The notes under the pieces: model-generated | The model's input: only the letters and a program-made list of their open reading frames with translations | Database searches by the model: none | Told to the model about the DNA's origin: nothing | Assembly: GCF_036345155.1 (NCBI RefSeq) | Contig: NZ_CP107772.1 | Location: forward strand, 4,774,001 to 4,838,000 | DNA length: 64,000 nucleotides | Reading direction: 5' to 3' | Source: Streptomyces sp. NBC_00582 | GTDB lineage: Bacteria; Actinomycetota; Actinomycetes; Streptomycetales; Streptomycetaceae | Part shown: positions 56,034 to 64,000 of the stretch, piece after piece | Layout: each line of letters starts with the position of its first letter | Position numbering within the stretch: position 1 is the stretch's first letter | Program-made: the position numbers and the translations under genes

Positions 56034-56675
56034 CTAGCGGTCGTCGCCGGGATGTCGCTCGTCCGTCGCGTACGGGTTCGGGGTGCCCTGCGGCAGGACG
56101 CCGACGAACGGCTCGCCCTCGCCCGCGAAGGTGTACGCGCCGTCCTCGATCCGGCCGATCAGCCCGTGGGTCCACGCGGCCTCCGCGTCGGCCGTGTGGA
56201 CCCAGAGATTCATGATCTCGCCGATGTGGCCGAGCTGCTGGGGGCCGCCCTCGGGGACGTAGTGCTCGGTGACGGCGGCGCGCCACTGCTCGATGCGGCG
56301 GACGCGTTCCTTCAGCAGGGTCACGGCCTCGGCGCGGGGCAGGTCGACGACGAAGCCGATGGCCGCCGACTTGACGTCGGTCTTCTGGTCGTACGAGGTC
56401 AGCGCCTCGCGCAGCAGCCGGAAGTACTCCTCGGTGCCCGCCGGGGTGATCTCGTACTCGGTGCGCGGGGGGCCGCCGGCCGAGGAGGGGGCCGTCTCGT
56501 GCTCGTGCAGCAGGCCCTGTTTCGCCATCTGGCGCAGCGCGTGGTAGATCGAGCCCGGCTTGGCGTTGGACCACTCGTGGGCGCCCCAGTACTCCAGGTC
56601 GCCGCGGACCTGGTAGCCGTGGGCCCGCCCGTGCTGGCGCACCGCGCCCAGCACGAGCAGACGGATCGCTGACAT
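56034..56675 (-). CDS. PadR-family transcriptional regulator
   Basis: This 213-residue protein has the PadR winged helix (IRLLVLGAVRQHGRAHGYQVRGDL, KPGSIYHALRQMAKQGLL, RTEYEITPAGTEEYFRLL) and a longer C-terminal domain of the Vir_act_alpha_C type. The ATG at 56675 is followed closely upstream by the aldehyde dehydrogenase gene on the same strand, 43 bp away. It may control that gene or respond to aromatic aldehydes, which is not shown. Confidence 0.92.
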   Translation of the reverse strand: MSAIRLLVLGAVRQHGRAHGYQVRGDLEYWGAHEWSNAKPGSIYHALRQMAKQGLLHEHETAPSSAGGPPRTEYEITPAGTEEYFRLLREALTSYDQKTDVKSAAIGFVVDLPRAEAVTLLKERVRRIEQWRAAVTEHYVPEGGPQQLGHIGEIMNLWVHTADAEAAWTHGLIGRIEDGAYTFAGEGEPFVGVLPQGTPNPYATDERHPGDDR

Positions 56676-56718
56676 GGGCCCCAGGTTATGACCCGGGGCC
56701 CGGGGGCCGGCGCTCGGC

Positions 56719-58179
56719 TCAGAAGGGGAAGCCGCTGCGGCCGTGCTGGACCGAGATCCACTTGGTGGTGGTGAAGGACTCCAGGGTCGTCTCGCCGTTG
56801 AGGCGGCCGACGCCGGAGCTCTTCTCGCCGCCGAAGGGCACGAGCGGCTCGTCGTGGACGGTGCCGTCGTTGACGTGGAACATGCCGCTGTCGACCTGCT
56901 TGGCGAAGGCGACGCCGCGCTCGATGTTCCCGGTGTGGACCGCGCCGCTGAGGCCGTACGGCGTGTCGTTGACCAGGCGCAGCGCCTCGTCCTCGCCGTC
57001 GAAGGGGACGAGGAAGGCGACGGGGCCGAAGACCTCCTGCTGGAGCAGGGCGGAGTCGGCGGGCAGCCCGGTCAGGACGGACGGCTGGACGAGGTTGCCC
57101 TCGGTCGTGCCGCGCAGCAGGGCCGTCGCGCCCTCGGCGAGCGCCTGCTCGACGACCGAGGTGAGCGACTCCGCCTGCTGGGAGTTGATCACCGGGCCGA
57201 TGACGGTCTGCGGGTCGCGCGGGTCGCCGGCCTTGAGGCCGCGCACCTTGGCGACGAACTTCTCGGTGAACTCGTCGGCGACCGAGCGGTCGACCAGGAC
57301 GCGGTTGGCGGCCATGCAGACCTGGCCCTGGTGGACGTAACGGCTGAAGACGGCCGCGTCGACGGCGTAGTCGACGTCGGCGTCGTCGAGGACCACGATC
57401 GCGCTGTTGCCGCCGAGTTCGAGGACGGAACGCTTGAAGTGGGAGGCGCACACGGTGGCGACGTGGCGGCCGACCTTGTCGGAGCCGGTGAAGGAGATGA
57501 CCCGTGGGATCGGGTGCTCGAGGAAGGCGTCGCCGATCTCCGCGATGTCGGTGACGACGACGTTCAGCAGACCGGCCGGCAGGCCCGCGTCCTCGAACAG
57601 CTTGGCGACCAGCGTGCCGCCGGTGATCGGGGTGTTCTGGTGCGGCTTGAGCACCACGGCGTTGCCGAGCGCCAGGGCCGGGGCGACCGACTTCACGGAC
57701 AGCAGGAACGGGAAGTTGAAGGGGCTGATCACTCCCACGACCCCGACCGGCACCCGGTAGAGGCGGTTCTCCTTGCCGTCGACCGGCGACGGGATGATCT
57801 TGCCTTCGGGGCGCAGCGCCAGGTTGACCGATTCCCGCAGGAACTCCTTGACGAGGTGGAGCTCGAAGGCGGCCTTCAGCCGGGTGCCGCCGAGCTCGGC
57901 GATGATGACCTCGGCTATCTCCTGCTCGCGCTCCTCGACCAGACGCAGCGCCCGCTCGAAGATCCCGCGGCGGGCGTAGGCGTTGGTGCCGGCCCATTCC
58001 TTCTGGGCGCGGGCGGCGGAGCGGTACGCCTCGTCGATCTCCTCGACCGTGGCGATGGTGATCGAGGCGAGCTTCTCGCCGTCGTAGGGGTTGAAGTCGA
58101 TGATGTCCCAGGACCCCGTCCCTGGACGCCACTTACCGTCGATGTACTGCTGCGCCAGGTCCGTGAAGTAGGACGACAT
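56719..58179 (-). CDS. Aldehyde dehydrogenase
   Basis: This 486-residue NAD(P)-dependent enzyme oxidises an aldehyde to the acid. It has SPFNFPF, GNAVVLKPHQNTP, FTGSDKVGRHV, the catalytic Glu in LELGGNSA, and the catalytic Cys in GQVCMAANR. The overall type resembles benzaldehyde/vanillin dehydrogenases. ATG 58179 follows GAGGGATC. It is followed by the PadR gene, which may regulate it. Confidence 0.94.
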   Translation of the reverse strand: MSSYFTDLAQQYIDGKWRPGTGSWDIIDFNPYDGEKLASITIATVEEIDEAYRSAARAQKEWAGTNAYARRGIFERALRLVEEREQEIAEVIIAELGGTRLKAAFELHLVKEFLRESVNLALRPEGKIIPSPVDGKENRLYRVPVGVVGVISPFNFPFLLSVKSVAPALALGNAVVLKPHQNTPITGGTLVAKLFEDAGLPAGLLNVVVTDIAEIGDAFLEHPIPRVISFTGSDKVGRHVATVCASHFKRSVLELGGNSAIVVLDDADVDYAVDAAVFSRYVHQGQVCMAANRVLVDRSVADEFTEKFVAKVRGLKAGDPRDPQTVIGPVINSQQAESLTSVVEQALAEGATALLRGTTEGNLVQPSVLTGLPADSALLQQEVFGPVAFLVPFDGEDEALRLVNDTPYGLSGAVHTGNIERGVAFAKQVDSGMFHVNDGTVHDEPLVPFGGEKSSGVGRLNGETTLESFTTTKWISVQHGRSGFPF

Positions 58180-58300
58180 GTGATCCCTCAATCCCCTGCT
58201 GCGATCGACGTCACGATCTGATCACACGTCATCGTACGTGTGTTTCAAAGGGGTTGTGGGCTTCCCCGGTTTCCTGGGGGATAACCCTCGGGAACCGGTC

Positions 58301-59161
58301 CTACGACAACTGGATCAGGCCGCGCAGCAGGTCCCGGCTCGCGTCGGGCCCGGGGCTGTCCTGCTGGAGCTCCGTGAGCGCCGACTCGTACTGGGCGACG
58401 TCCTCGCGCTTGTCCAGGTAGAGGGCGCTGGTGAGCTGCTCCAGGTAGACCACCTCCTTCAGGTCGGACTCCGGGAAGCTCAGGATGGTGAAGGAGCCGG
58501 ACTCGCCGGAGTGCCCGCCGAAGCTGAACGGCATGATCTGCAGCCGTACGTTGGGCCGCTCGGAGATCTCGATCAGATGCTGGAGCTGACCGCGCATCAC
58601 CTCGCGGTCGCCGTACGGGCGGCGCAGGGCGGCCTCGTCGAGGACGATGTGGAAGTCGGGGGCGTTCTCGGCGACGAGGTACTTCTGCCGCTCCAGGCGC
58701 AGCGCCACGCGCCGGTCGATGTCGGCCGCGCTCGCGCCCTTCATTCCGCGGGAGACGACCGCGTGGGCGTAGGCCTCGGTCTGGAGCAGGCCGTGCACGA
58801 ACTGCACCTCGTAGACGCGGATCAGGGAGGCCGCGCCCTCCAGGCCGACGTAGGTGGGGAACCAGTTGGGCAGGACGTCCGAGTAACTGTGCCACCAGCC
58901 GGCGACGTTGGCCTCGCGGGCGAGTCCGACCAGGGCCTGGCGCTCGACGTCGTCCGTGATGCCGTACAGCGTCAGGAGGTCTTCCACGTCACGGGTCTTG
59001 AAGCTCACCCGGCCCAGTTCCATCCGGCTGATCTTCGACTCCGACGCCCGGATGTGGTAGCCCGCCGCTTCCCGCGTGATGCCCCGCGCCTCACGCAGTC
59101 GCCGTAGTTGCGAGCCGAGCAGCATCCGCCGCACCACCGATCCGGGCTCTCCCGCGCTCAC
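58301..59161 (-). CDS. XRE-family regulator with DUF5753 (WhiJ-like)
   Basis: This 286-residue protein has a helix-turn-helix LGSQLRRLREARGITREAAGYHIRASESKISRMELGR (about 15-50). A DUF5753 domain follows, with FVHGLLQTEAYAHAV, RQKYLVAENAPDFHIVLDEAALRRPYG and QIMPFSFGGHSGESGSFTIL. Such proteins work with DUF397 partners in Streptomyces, as in WhiJ and Aba-type loci. GTG 59161 follows GGGGAGG. It is divergent from the ATPase gene. Confidence 0.93.
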   Translation of the reverse strand: MSAGEPGSVVRRMLLGSQLRRLREARGITREAAGYHIRASESKISRMELGRVSFKTRDVEDLLTLYGITDDVERQALVGLAREANVAGWWHSYSDVLPNWFPTYVGLEGAASLIRVYEVQFVHGLLQTEAYAHAVVSRGMKGASAADIDRRVALRLERQKYLVAENAPDFHIVLDEAALRRPYGDREVMRGQLQHLIEISERPNVRLQIMPFSFGGHSGESGSFTILSFPESDLKEVVYLEQLTSALYLDKREDVAQYESALTELQQDSPGPDASRDLLRGLIQLS

Positions 59162-59378
59162 GTTCGCCAGCCTCCCCAACGGTCCTCTGGGCCCGCAGTC
59201 TGCCACTAAAACACTTCGAGCAGTACTCGTCCGATTACAGAGATGGAAAGAAGCCAAAGATTACGCACAGAGCGACGCAAGGGAAGGGTGAGGAGAAAGC
59301 TAGGGAACGGGCCCCGAAGGACGAGAAGATGGCGGAAAAAATGGCCAAGAAGCGGTACGGGCAGGTCCATTTCGGTCA

Positions 59379-59395
59379 CGTGCACGTGCATCTGC
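59379..59395 (+). promoter_or_regulatory. Shared 17-bp element upstream of the ATPase gene
   Basis: CGTGCACGTGCATCTGC, followed after three bases by TGCA, lies 84 bp before the ATPase start, in the 318-bp gene-free gap between divergent genes. The same 17 bases occur at 60442-60458 on the other strand, at a similar distance before the DUF397 gene. This is probably an operator of the local XRE regulator. Confidence 0.7.
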
Positions 59396-59479
59396 CCTTG
59401 CATCCGCCGTGCGCATCGGAAACCATGGTCTCGCGCCACCGCTGCATCGCAACGACCGCGAATCCCGGGAGTGCCTCGC

Positions 59480-59980
59480 ATGGGGACGAATGGATCGACC
59501 ATGCTCGAGCCGTTACGGCAGGGCCTTCCGCCGCTTGATCCCGCGGCCGTGTCCAACGCCGCGTCCTGCGCACTGCCCGCCCGCTTCGAAGCCGTACGCG
59601 AGGCCAGACAGTTCACCAGAAGAACCCTCGGCCAGTGGGACGTGGGCGACCGCTTCGACGACATCTGTCTCGTCGTCTCGGAGCTGGTGACCAACGCCCT
59701 GCGCCACGGGCTGCCCGACATGGCCCCGCGCGCGGCGGACCCGAACCCGTCGGTGCGGCTGCATCTGATGCGCTGGACCGAGCGACTGGTGTGCGCGGTG
59801 CGCGACCCCAGCCACGACAGTCCCCTGCCCCAGGACAGCGAGGACTTCTCGGCGGAGTCGGGCCGCGGCCTGTTCCTCGTCGACTCCTTCGCCGACGGAT
59901 GGGGCTGGCACCCGCTCTCGGGCAGCCTCGGCGGCAAGGTGGTCTGGGCGCTGTTCCGGCTGCACACACCCGCCGAATGA
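59480..59980 (+). CDS. ATP-binding protein, anti-sigma/HATPase_c_2 type
   Basis: This 166-residue protein has the GHKL ATPase core of RsbW/SpoIIAB-like regulators: VREARQFTRRTLGQW, DDICLVVSELVTNALRHG with the N-box Asn, and SGRGLFLVDSFADGWGW. ATG 59480 follows GGGAG. It completes a triad with the XRE gene and the DUF397 gene, the layout of WhiJ/Aba-type development loci. Its target is unknown. Confidence 0.9.
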   Translation: MGTNGSTMLEPLRQGLPPLDPAAVSNAASCALPARFEAVREARQFTRRTLGQWDVGDRFDDICLVVSELVTNALRHGLPDMAPRAADPNPSVRLHLMRWTERLVCAVRDPSHDSPLPQDSEDFSAESGRGLFLVDSFADGWGWHPLSGSLGGKVVWALFRLHTPAE

Positions 59981-60087
59981 CGAACCGCGGCGCTATCGGG
60001 CGCCGCGGTTCTACGCGCGTTGTGACCCCATTGGCCAGGGTCTGCCCCTGATGCGGGCACCTGTGACGCGGGGAAGCGTCCGGCGGG

Positions 60088-60318
60088 TCAGCTCGCGATC
60101 AGATGGTCGAACTCGCCGTCCTTGATGCCGAGCAGCATCGCCTCGATCTCGGCCCGTGTGTAGACGAGCGCGGGACCGTCGGGGAAGCGCGAGTTGCGCA
60201 CGGCCACGTCCCCGCCGGGCAGACGCGCGAACTCCACGCAGGATCCCTGCGAGTTGCTGTGCCGGCTCTTCTGCCAGGCAACCCCGTACAGCTGTGTGGC
60301 CGTCATGCCGTTGTACAC
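60088..60318 (-). CDS. DUF397 small protein
   Basis: This protein of about 76 residues has the DUF397 core: WQKSRHSNSQGSCVEFARLPGGDVAVRNSRFPDGPALVYTRAEIEAML. DUF397 proteins are partners, often antitoxin-like, of DUF5753 XRE regulators. GTG 60318 follows GGGGGGC at good distance; later ATG 60303 is possible. It is convergent with the ATPase gene. Confidence 0.88.
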   Translation of the reverse strand: MYNGMTATQLYGVAWQKSRHSNSQGSCVEFARLPGGDVAVRNSRFPDGPALVYTRAEIEAMLLGIKDGEFDHLIAS

Positions 60319-60905
60319 GTCGTGCCCCCCGTCAACGTGGTGGTCCACAGGTCGCTCCCTGGTGGTGCACTGGCTCGTGTGGCCATTGGTGCCGTGGTCA
60401 ACTGTCCCGGATCATAACCCCGTTCACATGCAGTTGCATGAGCAGATGCACGTGCACGCGGGGTGGTGGGGCGGTTACAGCTTTGACGCGTGCTTTACCC
60501 GGCGGGGAAGTAGTCCGGGATCGAACCACTCGCGCCCTAGGAACAGACGCTCCGTACGCCCGTCATGTTCCATGGACACCCCGCGCACCCTGCGTTTTCC
60601 TCCGATTCGTGTGGTCATGGAAGGCGGACGGGCGGCTTCCGCTCCATCCGGTGGAGCGGCCTCCGGACGTGACCGTTCCGCGGGCCCCACCCACGGGATC
60701 CGGACATGCCCCTGCCCGGGCGGGGCGGGACGGGGAAAGCGCTCGCCCCCGTGCACGACCCTGACGGTCGTACACGGGGGCGAACATGACTGGACCGGAG
60801 GGGGCCGGCGGCCTGAGCCGTCCGGCCGACCCGTGAGGGGAGCCGCGTCCAGCCCGGCTGGACGGAGTGACCGATCGCGCTCGTACGGCTGCCGGTGCCG
60901 TCCGC
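60319..60905. promoter_or_regulatory. Gene-free region with the second 17-bp element
   Basis: I see no supported gene in these 587 bp. At 60442-60458 lies GCAGATGCACGTGCACG, the exact reverse complement of the element at 59379, preceded by TGCA at the same spacing and a further ATGCAGTTGCAT palindrome-like stretch at 60428-60439. It lies 124 bp before the DUF397 start. A terminator hairpin at 60744 ends the ribosomal operon on the other side. Confidence 0.7.
60744..60782 (-). terminator. Terminator after the alternative ribosomal operon
   Basis: Arms of 17 bp (60744-60760, CGCCCCCGTGCACGACC; 60766-60782, GGTCGTACACGGGGGCG) pair with a single mismatch around a five-base loop, 124 bp beyond the rpsR stop. 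Confidence 0.75.
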
Positions 60906-61139
60906 TCAGCGGCCGCCGTACGGCAGCAGGGCCATCTCGCGGGCGTTCTTGATCGCGCGGGCCAGCAGACGCTGCTGCTGGGCGGAGACCCGGGTGACGC
61001 GCCGGCTGCGGATCTTCCCCCGGTCGGAGAGGAACGTCCTCAGCAGGGCCGTGTCCTTGTAGTCGATGAAGGTGACGCCCGCCCGGTCGAGGGGGTTGGG
61101 ACGGGACGGGGCGGGCTTGCGGTCGGCCTTGCGGGGCAC
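60906..61139 (-). CDS. rpsR: 30S ribosomal protein S18, alternative paralogue
   Basis: This 77-residue protein has the S18 core [49 protein letters not shown]. It contains no cysteine, as expected for the zinc-independent paralogue. GTG 61139 lies four bases after the COG0523 gene stop. It is the last gene of the Zur-type minus-strand operon rpmG-rpmE-COG0523-rpsR. Confidence 0.95.
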   Translation of the reverse strand: MPRKADRKPAPSRPNPLDRAGVTFIDYKDTALLRTFLSDRGKIRSRRVTRVSAQQQRLLARAIKNAREMALLPYGGR

Positions 61140-61143
61140 GGGG

Positions 61144-62277
61144 TCAGACCTCCAGGAGGGTGTCGAAGGCGGGCGGCAGCCGTTTCCAGGCGTCGCGGCC
61201 CGCGGCGTACTCGGCGTCGCTGAGCAGACAGGACTCCAGCAGCCGTTCGAGGCCTTCGCGGTCGAGGCCGGGGGACGTGAAGACCAGGTGCTGGCAGCAG
61301 TCACCGTGCTCGGGCTGCCAGTCCAGTGCGGCGGCGGCCCGGCGCACGGGCGGGACCAGCTCCCAGGCCGCGTCCGGGAGGGCGGCCATCCAGGGCCCCG
61401 CGGACTCCACGCACAGGGCACCGCCCGCCGCGTCCCAGTGCAGCAGCACATCCGGCCGGTCGGCGAGCCAGAACCGTCCCCGGCTGCGGGCGGCGGCGCA
61501 GGTCAGATCCTCCAGGGCCGCATACAGCCGCTCCGGATGGAAGGGGCGGTTCCGGTGCCATACGAGGGTGGCGACACCGTGCGCGTCGGCCTCGGCGGGG
61601 AGCAGCGCGCACGCGGGGTGCTGTGCGGCGGCGGCCGCCTCGACGTCGAAACCGGCGAGCGCGGCGGCCACGAGGGCGGACGGTCCGGGGGAGACGGCGA
61701 CCCGGCGGGCGGTCGGATGGAGCTGGTCGAGCAGCTCGCGGTCCTCGTCGTCGGCCTCCGGGGAGTCGACGACGGCCAGCACGGGGGCGTACTCGAGCTG
61801 CCGCGCGAAGGTGTCGGCGACGGTCCGCCGGTCGGTCGCCGCCGCGGCGAGGCCGACGTCGGCGAGGTCGTCGCCGTTGCCGAGGTACGGCAGCAGCAGC
61901 GCCGGATCCACGGCGGTGATCACACCGGTGACGGTGAGGCCGCCGGCCACGACCACCTCGGCCATGGCCTTGGGCTCCACGGAGTCCCAGAGCTCGACGA
62001 TCGCGAGCCGGGTGGTGCCGTCGCCCCCGAGCCGGCGCAGCTCGGGGAGCAGGTCCTCGCGCAGGGCGCAGCAGGCGCAGTCGTCGACGAGGGGCGTCTC
62101 GCCGGCGGAGAGGACTCCGCCGGCGTCGCGGACGGTCCGCATGACCGTGCCGGTGGTGGCCGTCGCCAGGTCGTGGTGGAGCGCGACGCTGCCGGGGACG
62201 TCGGCGAGCAGGCGCGCCACCGTCGCCCGGCGGGCGTCGGCGTGCAGCCCGCCGACGATCACGACGGACAGGTTCAC
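61144..62277 (-). CDS. COG0523/CobW-like metal-chaperone family protein with altered P-loop
   Basis: This 377-residue protein is placed among zinc-free ribosomal genes, as are other Zur-controlled COG0523 proteins. It keeps the CxCC motif ([12 protein letters not shown]67, C69, C70), a CobW C-terminal domain and the [11 protein letters not shown] segment. The Walker A region reads [16 protein letters not shown] (9-24), lacking the GKT/S needed for normal GTP binding. It therefore may not be a usual GTPase. GTG 62277 overlaps the rpmE stop. A zinc-handling role in zinc starvation is likely. Confidence 0.88.
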   Translation of the reverse strand: MNLSVVIVGGLHADARRATVARLLADVPGSVALHHDLATATTGTVMRTVRDAGGVLSAGETPLVDDCACCALREDLLPELRRLGGDGTTRLAIVELWDSVEPKAMAEVVVAGGLTVTGVITAVDPALLLPYLGNGDDLADVGLAAAATDRRTVADTFARQLEYAPVLAVVDSPEADDEDRELLDQLHPTARRVAVSPGPSALVAAALAGFDVEAAAAAQHPACALLPAEADAHGVATLVWHRNRPFHPERLYAALEDLTCAAARSRGRFWLADRPDVLLHWDAAGGALCVESAGPWMAALPDAAWELVPPVRRAAAALDWQPEHGDCCQHLVFTSPGLDREGLERLLESCLLSDAEYAAGRDAWKRLPPAFDTLLEV

Positions 62278-62528
62278 GCCCGGCCCCGCTTCCCGTACCG
62301 GCGCTCGAAGCGCTCGACGCGACCGGCGGTGTCCAGGACGCGGGCGGTGCCGGTGTAGAAGGGGTGACTGACGTCGGAGATCTCGACGTCGACGACCGGG
62401 TGGGTGCGGCCGTCCTCCCACTCGATCGTCCGCTCGCTCGTCATCGTCGAGCGGGTGAGGAAGGCGTACCGGGCGGCGCGGTCACGGAAGACGACCGGAC
62501 CGTAGGCCGGGTGGATTCCCTCACGCAT
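62274..62528 (-). CDS. rpmE2: 50S ribosomal protein L31 type B, zinc-independent
   Basis: This 84-residue protein begins [28 protein letters not shown] and ends [31 protein letters not shown], the L31 type B pattern. It has no cysteines, so it does not hold the zinc of the main L31. It starts two bases after rpmG and overlaps the COG0523 gene (GTGA), so it is in the same operon under the Zur box. Confidence 0.96.
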   Translation of the reverse strand: MREGIHPAYGPVVFRDRAARYAFLTRSTMTSERTIEWEDGRTHPVVDVEISDVSHPFYTGTARVLDTAGRVERFERRYGKRGRA

Positions 62529-62530
62529 GG

Positions 62531-62695
62531 TCAGCGCTCCTCTCGGAAGTCGACGTGGCGGCCGGCGACGGGGTCGTACTTCCTGAGGGTCATACGGTCC
62601 GGGTCGTTGCGGCGGTTCTTGCGGGTGACGTACGTGAAGCCGGTCCCCGCCGTGGAGCGGAGCCTGACGACCGGGCGGAGTTCGTTGCGTGCCAT
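62531..62695 (-). CDS. rpmG: 50S ribosomal protein L33, zinc-independent
   Basis: This 54-residue protein reads [20 protein letters not shown] at the start and [20 protein letters not shown] in the middle, the L33 pattern without the two CxxC pairs. It is the first gene of the minus-strand operon. Its ATG lies 11 bp from the Zur-box-like palindrome. Confidence 0.96.
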   Translation of the reverse strand: MARNELRPVVRLRSTAGTGFTYVTRKNRRNDPDRMTLRKYDPVAGRHVDFREER

Positions 62696-62705
62696 GCCGC
62701 TATGC

Positions 62706-62726
62706 TAATGAAAATGACATCCATTA
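62706..62726. promoter_or_regulatory. Zur-box-like palindrome between rpmG and rpmB
   Basis: The core TGAAAATGACATCCA (62709-62723) with flanking TAA/TTA is close to the Streptomyces Zur site TGAAAATGATTTTCA. It lies between the divergent alternative ribosomal operons, so one site can repress both when zinc is plentiful. This AT-rich island stands out sharply. Confidence 0.85.
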
Positions 62727-62768
62727 GCGATAGCTGACGGAGACCGAACAGAGAGAGGTACGTCACCC

Positions 62769-63005
62769 ATGTCCGCGCACTGCATGCTGACCGGGGCCCG
62801 GCCCGGATTCGGCAACCGCGTCTCGCACTCCCACCGGCGGACGTCCCGCCGTTTCGACCCGAACGTCCAGAGCAAGCGGTACTGGCTGCCCAGTGAGGGG
62901 CGTCAGGTACGGCTGCGACTGAGCGCCCGGGGGATCAGGACCGTCGACGCGATCGGCGTCGAGGCGGCGGTGGCGCGGATCCGCGCCCGGGGGGTGCGGG
63001 TCTGA
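62769..63005 (+). CDS. rpmB: 50S ribosomal protein L28, alternative paralogue
   Basis: This 78-residue protein begins [34 protein letters not shown], the L28 pattern. The zinc-binding cysteine pairs are reduced to a single Cys (C5), so it is of the zinc-free type. Its stop overlaps the rpsN start (TGATG). It is the first gene of the plus-strand half of the Zur-type locus. Confidence 0.95.
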   Translation: MSAHCMLTGARPGFGNRVSHSHRRTSRRFDPNVQSKRYWLPSEGRQVRLRLSARGIRTVDAIGVEAAVARIRARGVRV

Positions 63006-63310
63006 TGGCCAAGAAGAGCAAGATCGCGAAGAACGAGCGGCGGCGGGAGATCGTCGCGCGGTACGCCCGTCGGCGGGCCGAGCTGAAGGAGGTCCTGCGG
63101 CGGCCCTCCTCGACGGAGGCCGAGCGGCTCGCCACCCAGCGGGAACTGCGCCGCCAGCCGAGGGACGCGAGCGCGACGCGCGTACGCAACCGGGACCAGG
63201 TGGACGGCCGTCCGCGCGGCTACCTCCGGGCGTTCGGACTGTCCCGGGTGGGAGTGCGGGAGCAGGCGCACGCAGGGTATCTGCCGGGGGTGCGGAAGGC
63301 GTCCTGGTAG
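63005..63310 (+). CDS. rpsN: 30S ribosomal protein S14, zinc-independent long form
   Basis: This 101-residue protein begins [27 protein letters not shown] and ends [31 protein letters not shown]. It is the long, cysteine-free S14, which replaces the zinc-binding short form when zinc is scarce. It overlaps rpmB by one base, so the two are translated together. Confidence 0.96.
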   Translation: MAKKSKIAKNERRREIVARYARRRAELKEVLRRPSSTEAERLATQRELRRQPRDASATRVRNRDQVDGRPRGYLRAFGLSRVGVREQAHAGYLPGVRKASW

Positions 63311-63457
63311 GTCGGGCGGCGGGCCGGGGGCGCTCCGGGAAGTCACAGGTGGGTGCCGGGAGGTCACAGGGCGGGCTCAGGGTTCCGGGCGGGTGGGCTG
63401 GTAGCTTGCTGCGGTCCTTCCCGTCCGGCCCGTCCGGCTACAGCTTGGGAGCTTGCA

Positions 63458-63991
63458 GTGACTTCGGCGATCTACTCGCGCGGCACGTCCCGTCGGCCGG
63501 TGCGGGCCGTGGCGGCCGCCGCGGCGCTGGCGGGCGCGCTCGCGCTGACCGGGTGCGGCGGCGGGTCCGACGACGACGGCTCCGCGGCGATCCCCTCCGC
63601 GAGCGCCGGTACGGCGACCGCGGGCACCGGGGGGTCGGGCAGCGGGTCGGGCGGGGCCACGGCCTCCGCGTCGAGCGAGCTGGAGGGCAACTGGCTGACC
63701 ACGGCGGACGGCGACGCCGTCGCGCTGATCATCACCGGGAAGCAGGCCGCCCTCTTCGCCACCGGCGGCACCGTGTGCAGCGGGACCGCGAGCGCGAGCG
63801 CCGGCATGAAGATGATCTACCTCAAGTGCCCGACCGGCTCGAAGGACCGTACGACCGGCATGGTCGACTCGATCGACGGCGACACCATGAAGGTGACCTG
63901 GTCGGGCGCGGCCGGCAAGGAGACGTACACCAAGGCGGAGAACGGCCGGCTGCCCTCGGGGCTGCCGACGGCCGCCCTCGGCTCCTCCTGA
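63458..63991 (+). CDS. Small lipoprotein
   Basis: This 177-residue protein has a basic N terminus, a hydrophobic stretch AVAAAAALAGALALTGC with a lipobox LTGC (Cys about 31), and a Gly/Ser/Thr-rich linker. A domain of about 100 residues follows (SELEGNWLTTADGDAVALIITGKQAALFATGGTVCSG). It would be fixed to the outer face of the membrane. I do not recognise the C-terminal domain. GTG 63458 follows GGGAG. It ends nine bases before the window edge. Confidence 0.85.
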   Translation: MTSAIYSRGTSRRPVRAVAAAAALAGALALTGCGGGSDDDGSAAIPSASAGTATAGTGGSGSGSGGATASASSELEGNWLTTADGDAVALIITGKQAALFATGGTVCSGTASASAGMKMIYLKCPTGSKDRTTGMVDSIDGDTMKVTWSGAAGKETYTKAENGRLPSGLPTAALGSS

Positions 63992-64000
63992 CGCCCGGCC

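Noticed and set aside
59329..59538. Small open frame beginning MAEKMAKKRYGQ
   Set aside because: It runs through the shared 17-bp element and into the ATPase gene in another frame. Its His/Val text comes from the GTGCAC repeats.

Overview
The window is chromosomal DNA from a Streptomyces-type actinomycete. The evidence is very high GC, frequent GTG starts, ATGA/GTGA/TGATG start-stop overlaps, and gene families and order typical of the genus. As far as I can recall it (not checked), the order nadC-nadB-panC ... LuxR regulator/kinase, methyltransferase, nuoD, PH-domain pair, esterase, MprF-like, folP-folB-folK, folE, ftsH, hpt, tilS, dacB, ppa, tipA, gad, Zur-type ribosomal genes matches one conserved stretch of the S. 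coelicolor chromosome (around SCO3380-SCO3432).

Layout. 1-4693: cofactor operon on the minus strand (coaX fragment, nadC, nadB, panC, DUF2520 Rossmann protein). 4806-25579: an accessory NRPS/PKS gene cluster set into this housekeeping backbone. Its nine-gene minus-strand operon reads C-T NRPS, T-C-A-T NRPS, P450, KS-AT-T-TE PKS, MFS exporter, P450, type II thioesterase, SDR, and an A-T NRPS with a degenerate C domain. A divergent plus-strand operon holds a third P450, a second type II thioesterase and an aldo-keto reductase, followed by a DUF5937/ArsR-type regulator. The assembly line implied is Thr-like and Val-like amino acid activation, one malonyl extension, oxidation and reduction, then thioesterase release. 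I do not recognise the product. A statine-like or tetramate-like gamma-amino-beta-keto unit is a reasonable guess.

26787-35796: a NarL-type two-component system, a MidA/NDUFAF7-type methyltransferase facing an orphan NuoD, a YdbS/YdbT-type PH-domain pair, a low-complexity membrane protein and a membrane-anchored esterase. 36033-45702: an MprF-like DUF2156 protein, the folate operon (folP, NTF2-like, folB, folK, DUF3180), then folE, ftsH, hpt and tilS on the minus strand. 45907-54914: zinc protease, PBP4-type dacB, ppa, a ThrE-type exporter, DedA, YbjQ, tipA with its recognisable promoter, and glutamate decarboxylase.

54915-56020: a complete IS5-family element inserted exactly at the gad stop codon. 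56034-60318: PadR regulator, aldehyde dehydrogenase, and a WhiJ/Aba-type triad (XRE-DUF5753, anti-sigma-like ATPase, DUF397) whose ATPase and DUF397 genes share a 17-bp upstream element. 60906-63310: zinc-independent ribosomal protein paralogues S18, L31, L33, L28 and S14 with a COG0523 protein, arranged around a Zur-box-like palindrome. The window ends with a small lipoprotein gene. No tRNA, rRNA or CRISPR array was seen.
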